A DNA stretch of 47,121 nt from Muribaculaceae bacterium (GCA_029061225.1 JAIDSM010000229.1:1-47121), one strand, 5' to 3'; positions 24,139 through 32,990 are shown, numbered from the stretch's first letter. Notes: generated from the letters alone by a model not told the origin. A program made the numbers and translations.

Positions 24139-24744
24139 ATGAAGAAACTTGTTTTGGCCCTGATCGCCCTTGTGTGTGGCTTGGGAGCGAACGCAGAACT
24201 CCGTTGGGGCCCTACTGCAAGCGTAAATTTCAATACATTCCATTGGAAGGAGCCTCTTCTTGAGACTCATCTACGCACCGGAGTGGATGCCGGAATCATG
24301 ACTGAGATTATGATTCCGGGCATCGGTTTCGGTGTCGACGCCGGACTGACCTACGGCATGAGGAGTGCGAAAGTGAATTTCGGCCAGTGGAAGATATGGA
24401 ATGCTGATGGTTTCGGCAACGACAACGTCACACTCCACACCATCAACATTCCCCTTCACCTCCGGTTCAAGTATACGCGTCTTGAAGGCGTGGAGGAGAT
24501 CATAGCTCCGCTTGCGTATGCAGGTCCGGTATTCAGTTTCAATGTGGCCGGCAACTGCAAGGCTCTCGAGCAGCCGGTAGGTACTGTTTCTCTTGACTTC
24601 GGACTCGGTTGCGAGCTGTTCCAGAAACTGCAGGTTTCAGTCGGCTACCTCTGGGGTCTCAGCTACGCCACAAGGACGGTCAAGCTCGAAAACCTCTCAG
24701 CCCGAGCCGACGGTTTCAGAGTGAATCTGGCTTACTTCTTCTAA
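24139..24744 (+). CDS. Outer-membrane beta-barrel protein (PorT-like), second copy
   Basis: 201 residues, with signal peptide MKKLVLALIALVCGLGANA, strands such as GFGVDAGLTYGM, and C-terminal NLAYFF. It shares layout with the preceding barrel (internal GVDAGL/GADASL and LGCELFQKLQV/VGIELLRHLQI-like blocks), so the pair is a tandem duplication that has diverged. It starts 12 bp after its neighbour and is followed at 16 bp by the bioG-bioC gene, which suggests co-transcription. Confidence 0.84.
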   Translation: MKKLVLALIALVCGLGANAELRWGPTASVNFNTFHWKEPLLETHLRTGVDAGIMTEIMIPGIGFGVDAGLTYGMRSAKVNFGQWKIWNADGFGNDNVTLHTINIPLHLRFKYTRLEGVEEIIAPLAYAGPVFSFNVAGNCKALEQPVGTVSLDFGLGCELFQKLQVSVGYLWGLSYATRTVKLENLSARADGFRVNLAYFF

Positions 24745-24760
24745 AAGAAATTTACCAGTA

Positions 24761-26128
24761 GTGAAGATAGAATTCATTAAGAGAGGCGCGGCGACGCGCC
24801 TCATACTTATATTTGCCGGGTGGTCTACCGATGCCCGGTATTATAATGACTGTGTAGCCGATGGATGGGACACCGCCGTGGTAAGTGATTACCGCGACAT
24901 GTCGATGCCACCCATCCCTTCGCAGTATTCCACTGTCTATATGTTCGCCTATTCTCTTGGTGTTGCGGCGGCATCTTTATGCAACGTACATGCTGCTGTG
25001 CGAATAGCCATATGCGGAAGTCAGTCGCCGGTATCGGATGATTTCGGCATTCCTGAGTCGGTATATTCCGGCACTCTTGACAGTCTCAGCGAAAGGTCGC
25101 TAATGAAATTCCATCTCCGTATGGCAGGAGACAAGGCCACTTATGAATCCATAAAATTCCGACTTCTTGAAAATCCCGATATCACATTCCTGAAAGATGA
25201 ACTGCGGGCTATCAGAAATTATTCCGGAAAGATTGATTCCGGCTCAGGGCGAATGAAATTTGACAGAGCCTATATTGCGGAGAATGACAGAATCTTTCCG
25301 CCGAAAAATCTTCAGTCTTTTTGGGATAGTTGCGGAGAGACCGAGACTGTCTTTCTAAATGCACCGCATGCCGTGGATTTGGCTTCGATTATCCTGGAAT
25401 GTCTACCTGATACTAAAGCGATAGGAGAGGGCTTTTCTCGTGCAAGCAAAAGCTATAATGAGAATGCTGTAGTGCAGAAAGAGATTTGCGACAGGATATG
25501 TGAAAAACTCGGTTCTTTCCTGTTGGAATCAAATTCAGAAAACATATCTCTTCTTGAGATCGGAACCGGTAATGGCCTCCTGACTGAAGAATGGCGCAGG
25601 ATCCTTACCCCTGGAAAGGCCACATATGTCGACCTGACGGAAATGCCGGTGTTCGGAGCTGCTGAGGAAGAGCTTTATGTAAAGTCTGATGCAGAGGTAT
25701 GGATGGAAGAAACAGATAAGAAGTTTGACATTATCCTCAGTGCCTCCACCATCCAGTGGTTTGCCGATCCGGTCCGCTTCATCTCCACAGTTAGACACCA
25801 TCTCAATCCCGGCGGTATAGCCATCCTGTCGACTTTCGTCAAAGGCAACCTAAAGGAACTCGATGCACTGCGTCCGTCACCGATTATCTACCACACGGCG
25901 GAAGAATACGGAGCCATTCCCGGTGTAATTATAGATGACTGGGAGAGGAAACTGACCTTTAAGTCATCAAGAGAAATGCTGATGCATCTCCACCTCACTG
26001 GCGTCTCCCCCCGTCGGGATCGGGCAGTCGCAGCCGAAATCAAAACAGCTGGAGTTTCCTGCAAACTTTCAGAATTACCCACTTGTCTCACTTATCGGCC
26101 ACTTATCCTGTTGGTGACTGCTCTATGA
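24761..26128 (+). CDS. bioC: BioG-BioC fusion: pimeloyl-ACP methyl ester esterase and malonyl-ACP O-methyltransferase
   Basis: A 455-residue two-domain protein. Residues 1-~215 are BioG-like (DUF452): FAGWSTD (18-24), nucleophile Ser65 in AYSLG and His203 in PHA. Residues ~225-455 are BioC: SRASKSYNENAVVQKE, SAM-binding LEIGTGNG (265-272), ASTIQWF and LTYRPL at the end. One chain thus both adds the methyl group to malonyl-ACP and removes it from pimeloyl-ACP, bracketing the fatty-acid steps. Fusions of this kind are known in Bacteroidetes. The start codon is GTG. It is separated from bioA, bioF and bioD in this window. Confidence 0.9.
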   Translation: MKIEFIKRGAATRLILIFAGWSTDARYYNDCVADGWDTAVVSDYRDMSMPPIPSQYSTVYMFAYSLGVAAASLCNVHAAVRIAICGSQSPVSDDFGIPESVYSGTLDSLSERSLMKFHLRMAGDKATYESIKFRLLENPDITFLKDELRAIRNYSGKIDSGSGRMKFDRAYIAENDRIFPPKNLQSFWDSCGETETVFLNAPHAVDLASIILECLPDTKAIGEGFSRASKSYNENAVVQKEICDRICEKLGSFLLESNSENISLLEIGTGNGLLTEEWRRILTPGKATYVDLTEMPVFGAAEEELYVKSDAEVWMEETDKKFDIILSASTIQWFADPVRFISTVRHHLNPGGIAILSTFVKGNLKELDALRPSPIIYHTAEEYGAIPGVIIDDWERKLTFKSSREMLMHLHLTGVSPRRDRAVAAEIKTAGVSCKLSELPTCLTYRPLILLVTAL

Positions 26129-26282
26129 TCACAGATAAATATAAGGAGATTCATTAGATATTTCGCTACCATTATTTGATTATAATATAATCCTTTTGGG
26201 AGTGCATGAACGTGTGGTCCATAAAATTAGTCAAACGGCCCAGATATCTCGCGGAGTTTGGTACGGTTACTGTATATAAGAT

Positions 26283-26312
26283 AAAGAGGAGCGTTATGTA
26301 CACCTCCTCTTT
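26283..26312. terminator. Bidirectional terminator between bioG-bioC and accessory locus
   Basis: A 9-bp perfect stem AAAGAGGAG / CTCCTCTTT with a 12-nt loop lies between convergent genes. U-tracts are weak on both sides. Confidence 0.6.
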
Positions 26313-26333
26313 ATGTGTTTTAAGAACTCTATG

Positions 26334-27104
26334 TCAATTATTATGAGTGCATCTTGGGCTTTTTTTCATAGGGAAAACGCCTTCATCATCTCGAACTTTC
26401 TTCTCTAATTCAATCCATTCATTTTTTGGATTAGATCCAAAATTAATGCTTTTCAATGCTATATCAATGTATTTTTCTTTCTCCTGAAGACCTTTGTCAT
26501 TAAGTAATATTTTTATGGGGAAAGCAAAGTGATTCTTCTTTCTCAATGCTAATCCTACACAATGTTTATAGTCATTCCATTGAGATTCAGAAGTTTCAAA
26601 TTCATAAACAATAACATGATCTGCATTATTTATTTCAGAGTTGCTTGAGATCTTGATCAAAGACGAAATATTGATTGAGTCATTACTGAGAGCTGAGATT
26701 AGTTCCGATTCAACCAAGTAGTCCGGAGAGATTCCAAATGCATCAATTGCCACGGGATATAAAATTAACGCGTCCCTCGAACTACTTTCAAAAGCCGGGC
26801 CAATAAGACTTGCTCCAACAATACCATCATAATATTGGGATCTATACTTCAAATTTGGCGAGAAAATCACCCCGGATTTCTCATTTGTTCTGGCTATCAA
26901 TTTGAAATTTTTAGGCGGAGTGAAAAATATATCAAGTGAATCCAAGGATGAGATATAATTTTCCAAACTTTCTCCTTTAGATAACTTTTCACCTAACTCA
27001 CACCAATAGATAATTCGTTTCGTGTCTGGTACATAATTCTCTGCTGAAACGGCAACCTGAGAAAATAGAATTATGATTGAAAGAATGAACGGAAATTTTC
27101 CCAT
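26334..27104 (-). CDS. Exported protein of unknown function
   Basis: 256 residues. A signal peptide (~1-21, ending VSA) is followed by a soluble domain with mixed alpha/beta character and no recognisable motif. It is 9 bp downstream of a small lipoprotein gene, so they are probably co-transcribed. Codon and base use are more AT-rich than in the flanking biotin genes. It belongs to an accessory block that also holds DUF3244 and TPR genes. No function can be proposed. Confidence 0.7.
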   Translation of the reverse strand: MGKFPFILSIIILFSQVAVSAENYVPDTKRIIYWCELGEKLSKGESLENYISSLDSLDIFFTPPKNFKLIARTNEKSGVIFSPNLKYRSQYYDGIVGASLIGPAFESSSRDALILYPVAIDAFGISPDYLVESELISALSNDSINISSLIKISSNSEINNADHVIVYEFETSESQWNDYKHCVGLALRKKNHFAFPIKILLNDKGLQEKEKYIDIALKSINFGSNPKNEWIELEKKVRDDEGVFPMKKSPRCTHNN

Positions 27105-27113
27105 ATCTCTTAT

Positions 27114-27374
27114 TTATAATACTGGTATATTATTTGCTTCTGCTGCATGCTGAGGATAGGCTGATAGTTTCCCATCTTCATTCGCAATTATTCGAATTCT
27201 TCCTATTGCTAACTTAATGATGTCCATGTCAGAGTCTTCAAGAGATGAGAAGTCCGTATTTGCAGGTAATGAAAGAAATTGCCTGTCATCGTGACGATTC
27301 TCGTAAAAATCATCATTCTGGCATCCTCCTACAATCATTATAGTAAGAAGAAAAAATAATAAGATTTTTTTCAT
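27114..27374 (-). CDS. Small lipoprotein of unknown function
   Basis: 86 residues with a clear lipoprotein signal (IMIVGGC, Cys18) followed by Asp/Glu-rich sequence, which in Bacteroidetes can favour surface export. The short C-terminal part lacks known motifs. It precedes the 26334-27104 gene by 9 bp. The 115-bp spacer upstream (27375-27489) is T-rich, with no consensus promoter that I can see. Confidence 0.7.
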   Translation of the reverse strand: MKKILLFFLLTIMIVGGCQNDDFYENRHDDRQFLSLPANTDFSSLEDSDMDIIKLAIGRIRIIANEDGKLSAYPQHAAEANNIPVL

Positions 27375-27489
27375 ACGTTTTGGTTATTTGTTTTGTATAA
27401 TTTTTTTTACTAAAAAGAGAGGGTGAAATAGATCTTTAATTGTTTTTTTTCATAGGCACTTATTTTAGTTAAACTTGAGGTTGACTAAT

Positions 27490-28227
27490 TTACAGTTCTT
27501 CATTCTTGAGATCACCCTGAGATTCAAGTACCGATCTTGCACGAATTCTAATCTTTGATACATCTTTAGATGGTATCTTAATAGGTTTGCAAACAATGCT
27601 TGAGGCGATCGCAAGTTCTTTATCCTTATCCTTTGTTTGTTGATATAAGCACATAAGCAAATAATGAGGAACAAATCTGCAAGGACACATATCTTTAGCA
27701 TTCATGTAATGGGCTTCGGCAGCCTTATAATCACCTTTCTTTTGATTTATTTCTCCTAAAAGAAGTTCCAGATCATAACTTGCCATTAATTGTTTACAAC
27801 TCATAGCAATCCTATAACTTTCAGTAATAAGGTCTAAATCGTACAACACAGACGAGTAATTATATAGAAAGTAAGGATTTGATTGTAAGGTTTTGTTGGC
27901 GTTCGAATACAAAGTGAGACTACGTTCTTCGTAAGCATTTTTCCAAAGATGTACAGCCTGAATATATTCGAATGATCTTAAACTGATTAACACCCCCAGA
28001 GGAATTATTGTTAAAGGTATGGATGAAAAAATAGCATGTTTTATGTAAAATTTTAGATGATTTTTATATAATATGCTAAAGCCAATCGACAATATGACAT
28101 AAACATATGGATAGCTAAAAGGGTAAGAGAATATACTTATTATCCCTATAGTCAAAATTGATGCCAACACAGTGAATTTTGTATTGTCTCGATAGTGTCT
28201 ATATCCTACGTATAGAAGTACTACCAT
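27490..28227 (-). CDS. 5'-truncated O-antigen-ligase-like membrane protein with TPR tail
   Basis: A 245-residue frame. It has three to four transmembrane segments (residues ~1-90), then TPR-like helices (~110-220). This is the order seen at the C-terminal half of Bacteroidetes O-antigen-ligase-like/TPR proteins, which are usually over 500 residues. The frame stays open and hydrophobic upstream of the ATG (28228-28293) into the end of the DUF3244 gene but has no start there. A deletion that removed the N-terminal half is therefore likely. It may be a remnant or a shortened functional version. Confidence 0.5.
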   Translation of the reverse strand: MVVLLYVGYRHYRDNTKFTVLASILTIGIISIFSYPFSYPYVYVILSIGFSILYKNHLKFYIKHAIFSSIPLTIIPLGVLISLRSFEYIQAVHLWKNAYEERSLTLYSNANKTLQSNPYFLYNYSSVLYDLDLITESYRIAMSCKQLMASYDLELLLGEINQKKGDYKAAEAHYMNAKDMCPCRFVPHYLLMCLYQQTKDKDKELAIASSIVCKPIKIPSKDVSKIRIRARSVLESQGDLKNEEL

Positions 28228-28247
28228 TATAAGTAGAGCAATAAGTC

Positions 28248-28631
28248 CTATGACACCAAAACATACGTACAGGTGTAGGTATTCATTCTCGCATCAGTGA
28301 TAAGACGAAGCTGGAATACGCCTGTTGTATTGTCCATAAACTCTACAAAGTCATAGTCACTCGTGTATGACACAATAAGTGATTCCCCCTCTTCATCCCA
28401 CAGCTCATAAGCTGTGATTGCGTAAGGGATAGACGTGGCTATACGATGATTTTCGAAATCTATCGTACAGATGACAGGGGCGGCTGGGATCCGACGTCCC
28501 TTGCTTGGGTCTACACTTCTATCGGGTTCTTCTGCTTCCAATGCGATGTCTGTAGTTTCAGACTTCGCAATAGTTTCAAAATGCCATAAACTAAATGTCG
28601 CGGCAAATAATATCAATAATATCTTTTTCAT
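28248..28631 (-). CDS. DUF3244 secreted protein
   Basis: 127 residues: signal peptide (~1-22), a basic segment with GRRIPAAP, then a small beta-sandwich-like domain typical of DUF3244, a Bacteroidetes-specific family of unknown function that often accompanies TPR regulators. The -7 element ends only 5 nt before the ATG, so translation is probably leaderless. Upstream lie 11-bp direct repeats (28676-28702). Confidence 0.7.
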   Translation of the reverse strand: MKKILLILFAATFSLWHFETIAKSETTDIALEAEEPDRSVDPSKGRRIPAAPVICTIDFENHRIATSIPYAITAYELWDEEGESLIVSYTSDYDFVEFMDNTTGVFQLRLITDARMNTYTCTYVLVS

Positions 28632-28635
28632 GTTG

Positions 28636-28643
28636 CAAAGTTA
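28636..28643 (-). promoter_or_regulatory. Promoter -7 element of the DUF3244 gene
   Basis: The minus-strand TAACTTTG ends 5 nt before the ATG. At 20-nt spacing the -33 position reads TCTG, which is weak, so an activator would be plausible. Confidence 0.5.
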
Positions 28644-28675
28644 TATATCAGACATGAAAAAGGCAGAATAATTTT

Positions 28676-28702
28676 GTTCGAAATGTGTTCGAAATGTGTT
28701 CG
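28676..28702. repeat. 11-bp direct repeats upstream of DUF3244 promoter
   Basis: GTTCGAAATGT twice in perfect tandem, then a partial GTTCG. The period is one helical turn, and the array lies 9 bp upstream of the -33 position of the DUF3244 promoter and downstream of the TPR regulator gene. It is a candidate activator site. Confidence 0.6.
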
Positions 28703-28764
28703 TTAAAGATATTAGAACATATCCGAGACAATTCTATAGGGTGATAATGAATTGTATAAAATAT

Positions 28765-30491
28765 TTATAATGTGATAATTAGCTTGTCTAATGCATCGAG
28801 AGGCATTTTATCTTCTGAGATTTTATTTGCAAGAGACCTTCTTTGAGTGGAAATTGTATTTCTTCCGCGTGCCAATAATTTTGAAATATTCATAGGGGTA
28901 ATACCGAACTTCATCAGTATTGCAACTTTACGCTCGGAAGGAGTAATGTTACCTTCAGTCAGAATGTCAAGCCTCTTGAAAAAACCTGGCGATACTGTTT
29001 CTAAAAGTACTTCTATTCTATCCCATATATTTTCTGAGTCGGCTATACATTTTTCGGTCTTGATTTTATCCATGAGTTCTTTATACACCTCAGAGTTTAC
29101 GATTGCTTGATCAATGAGATATTCAGGCTTATTATTTTTAATCTCCTCCATCTTATGCAGAAGTGATTTTTTGATCTCAGCGTAGTCACTCTCAACTTCT
29201 GAAGAAGATTCATTTAACACATTTTCTTCGTATATAATTTGATTAGGTTGATTAGTCTCGTTTTTTAGGCTTTCAGAGATGTTTAGAATCTCCATGAATT
29301 TTGATTCTTTCCTAACTCGTATGAATTTGTGAAATACTATAGTGAGGAGTACGATTAGCAGTAAAATGGTTAAAATTGATACTGAAATAATAAATGCTGT
29401 TCGGTATTCGTGTAATGTTCTTTCAGCTTTAGCTCTTTCTTTGACATGTGTCGAATAATTGAAGCGAGAATTTTGTATAATAGCTTGTTCCGCTTCAAGG
29501 ATATCAAGATAATCTTCAACGCATTTCTTGTAATAAGCATTAATATCATTAATGTATCTTTGGGAACATAGTTCCTAAGCTTATCTGAGAAAATTACTTT
29601 ATAACCTATTCTCTTATTATATGGTGCGTGTAGCCGTGTCAATTGGCGAGCATAGATATATGCTGTGTCTGGTATGCCTGCTTCAGAATATATCTGAGCT
29701 GCGGTGGCTAAACAGAAAGGAGTGGTAATTGAATCGACAATAGATGGAAGGGGACGAATAACATCTAAGGCAGATTCGATTTTCTTCTCATATAGGAGCA
29801 TTCTTGCAAAGGAGGTAAGAATTGTAAGACTATCTTCTTTTGAGAGGAAAGTGGACAATTTCAAAGCGCTATCCATATGTTCTCTTGCTTTCCGATAGTT
29901 TTTAATTCCAATATAGGATCCGGAGAGTAGGCTATGGGTAAATGCAATATTGTAAAAGTCTTTATCCTTGTTTGTATTTACTACAAGTGACTTCTCAAGA
30001 TACTTAATGGCTGCGGAATCGAGGCGTAGAGTATGTAATAGGCGTCCTGTCTGATCTAGGACAATGCCTCGGAAGTGTAGATGAGCATCATCTTCCGGAA
30101 TTTCCTCGAGTGACTTCTGGAAGAACTCAAGGGCTGTCGGAAGGTCGCCGAGGTCGGAATAGACGCGGCCGCCGTAGTAGAGGGCTTCCGGGTAGAGGCC
30201 TTCTCCGCGATGCTTATCATAATAGTCTATGACATCAAGGATAAGTGTATCCGAACGATGCGCGACATACGCTTTGTCGCGGCTTTTGATCCATAGAAGC
30301 CGATAGCGGTTAAGGTCTTTCTCCGAGAGACAGGTCTGATCGATTGCTGCAAGGCTGTCAATGGCGGCTTCCGGTATGGAGTCGCAAAGCCTGTCGATTT
30401 CCTTTAACCTCATGTCAAGTCCCGATCCGCCCCCGCAGGAGCAGACCGAAATGAGACATGCAAATATTACGCCTATCCAGATATTTCTCAT
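28765..30491 (-). pseudogene. Frameshifted TPR membrane-anchored regulator with HTH
   Basis: Two frames make one protein of about 575 residues, the size and layout of the intact regulator at 86-1834. Frame 1 (30491 to ~29559) gives a lipobox-like start (MRNIWIGVIFACLISVCSC) and TPR repeats up to LRNYVPK. The -1 frame then continues with RYINDINAYYKK, a transmembrane helix, a coiled coil and an HTH-like end (ILMKFGITPMNISKLLARGRN). The break lies at 29559-29561 (AAA), consistent with loss of one A. The start at 30491 is chosen for the signal sequence. It could be a true mutation, a phase-variable state or an assembly error. Confidence 0.8.
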
Positions 30492-30584
30492 CTCTTGTTG
30501 TTTTTTAATCGGCACATAGAGTAGTCAGCACGCTCCGCGTGAGTCCCCGCGCGTCCTGCTCCCTTACTTTAACGTTTTATTGAA

Positions 30585-30616
30585 TTTGTTTATTTTAAGG
30601 GTATTTTATAACTTTA
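30585..30616 (+). promoter_or_regulatory. Promoter of the AAA-ATPase-like gene
   Basis: TTTG (30585-30588), 20 nt, TAACTTTA (30609-30616). The predicted start ~30623 supports the ATG at 30646 and rules out an upstream in-frame ATG at 30580. Confidence 0.65.
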
Positions 30617-30645
30617 GGGTTGAAATTGTTGTTCTCATTATTAGA

Positions 30646-32211
30646 ATGGCAGAAAAACTTAAATATCCGATTGGTATCCAGTCTTTCTCGGAGATTCGCG
30701 AAAGAGGATTTGTGTATGTCGACAAGACTGAGTTTATTCATCGACTCGTCGACAGTGGTAAGTATTATTTCCTAAGTCGGCCAAGACGTTTTGGAAAGTC
30801 TCTTCTACTATCAACTATCCATGAATATTTCAATGGCAGAAGAGGTCTTTTTGAAGGTCTTAAAATCACAGAGTATAATCATGAATGGAAGCAATATCCT
30901 GTTTTGCATATCGATCTGACGGGTACTGATTATAGCGACCTTAATGGATTAAATGATGTTCTCAATTCACTTTTTGTTAATTGGGAACGAGAATTTGGTG
31001 TCGTGCCGACAAGCCAACAATCCGGTGTACGGTTTGGTGAAATAATCAAGGGCGCTTATGATAAGACAGGCTCTCATGTAGTAATTCTTATTGATGAGTA
31101 TGACAAACCTTTGCTGGATACGGTAGACAATTTTGAGCAACAGGAGGCATACCGAAATACACTTAGGAGCGTCTATGGTAACTTGAAGAAGATGGACAAA
31201 TATATTGAGTTTGCCATGCTTACAGGTGTCACTAAATTAGGGCATCTGAGTATTTTCAGCGATCTTAATAATCTCAACGATATTTCGCTTCATCAAAATT
31301 ATGCCTCTATATGCGGTGTATCTTCCGAGGAACTAAAGACATATTTTAATTCAGGCGTAGAAACGTATGCGTCTCACTATAATGTGAAGGTGGAAGAAGT
31401 ATATGAAATATTGAAAAGAAATTATGATGGATATCACTTCTCTCCGGAAAATTTGATTGATATATATAATCCCTACAGCCTTATAAACGCTCTTGATTCT
31501 CTTGCTGTACGTGATTTCTGGTTTACGACCGGCACTCCACTGTTTCTCGTAAAGATGATAAAATCAGCTTACCTCCCTCTTCAAGAACTTAATGATACAG
31601 AGGTCACAACGAGCGACATTTCAAGTGTCTCCTTGTCGTTTGATGATTCGTTGATCCCTTTGCTGTATCAATCCGGATATTTGACTATAAAGAAAGTCGA
31701 TCAGTTAACCGGTTTTCTCAGTTTGGGTTATCCAAATGCTGAAGTGGAGAGAGGATTCCTCAATGATCTGATGAAGATATATTTCCCTTCAGCTAACAGA
31801 GGGACAGCTTTTTCTATAGGAAGATTCTATAAGGATGTAAATGAAGGCCGTGCGGAAGATTTTATGTTCAGGCTTCAAAGCTTATATGCAGATTTCAACA
31901 GCGATGCGATTACAATGGTAGATCTTGAGCAGCATTATCAGGATATAATATTTTTGATATTTAAACTGCTTGGGTTTATGTCTCAAGTTGAATATAAAAC
32001 CGCTACCGGGAGAATTGCTCTTGTAATTCAGACAAGCAACTATATATATGTCATAGAATTCAAAAGAAATAAATCCGCAGAAGAAGCGTTGAAGCAAATT
32101 TATGAGAAAGGATATCTAATACCCTTTAAGGCAGATCATAGAAAGATCTTTAAGATAGGTGTTAATTTTTCTGATTCTATCAAGGGGATTGAGAATTTTA
32201 TTATTGAATGA
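30646..32211 (+). CDS. AAA-ATPase-like / PDDEXK_9 (DUF1703) protein
   Basis: 521 residues of a family that is widely expanded in Bacteroidales. The N-terminus KYPIGIQSFSEIRE and VYVDKT is family-typical, followed by a P-loop-like SRPRRFGKS, Walker-B-like VILIDEYDKPLLD and later NYDGYHFSP. The C-terminal PD-(D/E)XK-like nuclease segment has VIEFKRNKS. The function is unproven; it is often grouped with mobile or defence-related genes. It is a single gene with its own promoter and a strong terminator and lies next to the decayed accessory locus. Confidence 0.85.
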   Translation: MAEKLKYPIGIQSFSEIRERGFVYVDKTEFIHRLVDSGKYYFLSRPRRFGKSLLLSTIHEYFNGRRGLFEGLKITEYNHEWKQYPVLHIDLTGTDYSDLNGLNDVLNSLFVNWEREFGVVPTSQQSGVRFGEIIKGAYDKTGSHVVILIDEYDKPLLDTVDNFEQQEAYRNTLRSVYGNLKKMDKYIEFAMLTGVTKLGHLSIFSDLNNLNDISLHQNYASICGVSSEELKTYFNSGVETYASHYNVKVEEVYEILKRNYDGYHFSPENLIDIYNPYSLINALDSLAVRDFWFTTGTPLFLVKMIKSAYLPLQELNDTEVTTSDISSVSLSFDDSLIPLLYQSGYLTIKKVDQLTGFLSLGYPNAEVERGFLNDLMKIYFPSANRGTAFSIGRFYKDVNEGRAEDFMFRLQSLYADFNSDAITMVDLEQHYQDIIFLIFKLLGFMSQVEYKTATGRIALVIQTSNYIYVIEFKRNKSAEEALKQIYEKGYLIPFKADHRKIFKIGVNFSDSIKGIENFIIE

Positions 32212-32226
32212 TAATAATTCATTTAA

Positions 32227-32266
32227 AAAATATTGCCGTCGCTGTTGACAGCGGCGGCAATATTTT
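32227..32266. terminator. Bidirectional terminator between AAA-ATPase-like gene and bioD
   Basis: An 18-bp stem (32227-32244 with 32249-32266, one G-U pair) with loop TTGA and A/T-rich stem ends serving as U-tracts in both directions. The bioD stop codon overlaps its edge. Confidence 0.85.
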
Positions 32267-32894
32267 ATAGCGATGTAATTTCGGAAAAATGGGCAGTGGG
32301 GAAGTGGACTTGGAGATATGACTGCAAGTAGGCAATAGTATCCTCGCAGATTACGGGGTCTTTGTCGAAGTGGTGGTTGTAGACTACTTCCGCCAATTCA
32401 ATACCGTATTTTTCGATGGCGAAGAGGGTCAGAAGGGTATGGTTGATGGAACCTAACTGGCCGTTGGTCACTACAATCGTCGGAATTTTTTGGTCTTTGA
32501 TGTAATCAATTGTCAGATATTCTCCTTCGAGTGGCACCATGATGCCTCCTGCGCCCTCTATCAATACCACATCGTATCTCGATTCAAGTATCTCCGTCGC
32601 TTTCCGAATCTTCTCGAAGTCAATAGGTCTTTGGTCTATCTTGGACGCAAGGTCCGGAGAACATGGATAGCTGAAGATCTCAGGAGCTGTAACCATCTCT
32701 AAGTCTTCCTGCGTCTTGTCCATTCCCATTATCTTCCGGTGAACGTCTATATCCTCGCTATATCCGACATTTCCGGTCTGAATGAACTTCTGTGTTATGA
32801 CGCTCTTGCCCTCTTCCATATATCGGCGTGCCAGCCATCCCGTAGCCCAGCTTTTCCCAACATCCGTCCCGATTCCAGTGATAAAATACTTCAT
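32265..32894 (-). CDS. bioD: Dethiobiotin synthetase
   Basis: A 209-residue P-loop enzyme that closes the ureido ring of dethiobiotin from DAPA, CO2 and ATP. Key features are GIGTDVGKSW (7-16), the Lys in VITQKFIQTG, EGAGGIMVPL and the nucleotide-base loop VVTNGQLGSINH. The length is typical. It is monocistronic between two terminators and is not linked to bioA, bioF or bioG-bioC. Three degenerate heptamers occur just upstream (32904-32924). Confidence 0.93.
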   Translation of the reverse strand: MKYFITGIGTDVGKSWATGWLARRYMEEGKSVITQKFIQTGNVGYSEDIDVHRKIMGMDKTQEDLEMVTAPEIFSYPCSPDLASKIDQRPIDFEKIRKATEILESRYDVVLIEGAGGIMVPLEGEYLTIDYIKDQKIPTIVVTNGQLGSINHTLLTLFAIEKYGIELAEVVYNHHFDKDPVICEDTIAYLQSYLQVHFPTAHFSEITSL

Positions 32895-32940
32895 AAATTT
32901 AGAGTTAATTCATAATTTAAAATTAGCTACGCTCAAGTAA

Positions 32941-32977
32941 AATCAAGCCACGGCGTTTCGCGTGCCGTGGCTTGATT
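32941..32977 (-). terminator. Terminator downstream of glyA
   Basis: A 14-bp stem AATCAAGCCACGGC / GCCGTGGCTTGATT with a 9-nt loop. On the minus strand it is followed by TTTTACTT. It closes the glyA transcript. Confidence 0.75.
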
Positions 32978-32990
32978 TATTGTAACTGAA

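Noticed and set aside
27465..27701. A 78-residue frame overlapping the ligase-like/TPR gene
   Set aside because: It overlaps the TPR tail in another frame and has no start context or domain.
29555..29575. Programmed -1 frameshift in the TPR regulator
   Set aside because: The zero-frame codons at the break are CCC AAA GAT, which do not form the X XXY YYZ slippery heptamer, and no obvious downstream stimulatory hairpin is seen. A mutation or base-call error is simpler.
30580..30645. Start of the AAA-ATPase-like gene at the upstream ATG (30580)
   Set aside because: The promoter (30585-30616) lies inside this stretch, and the family N-terminus begins at the ATG at 30646.
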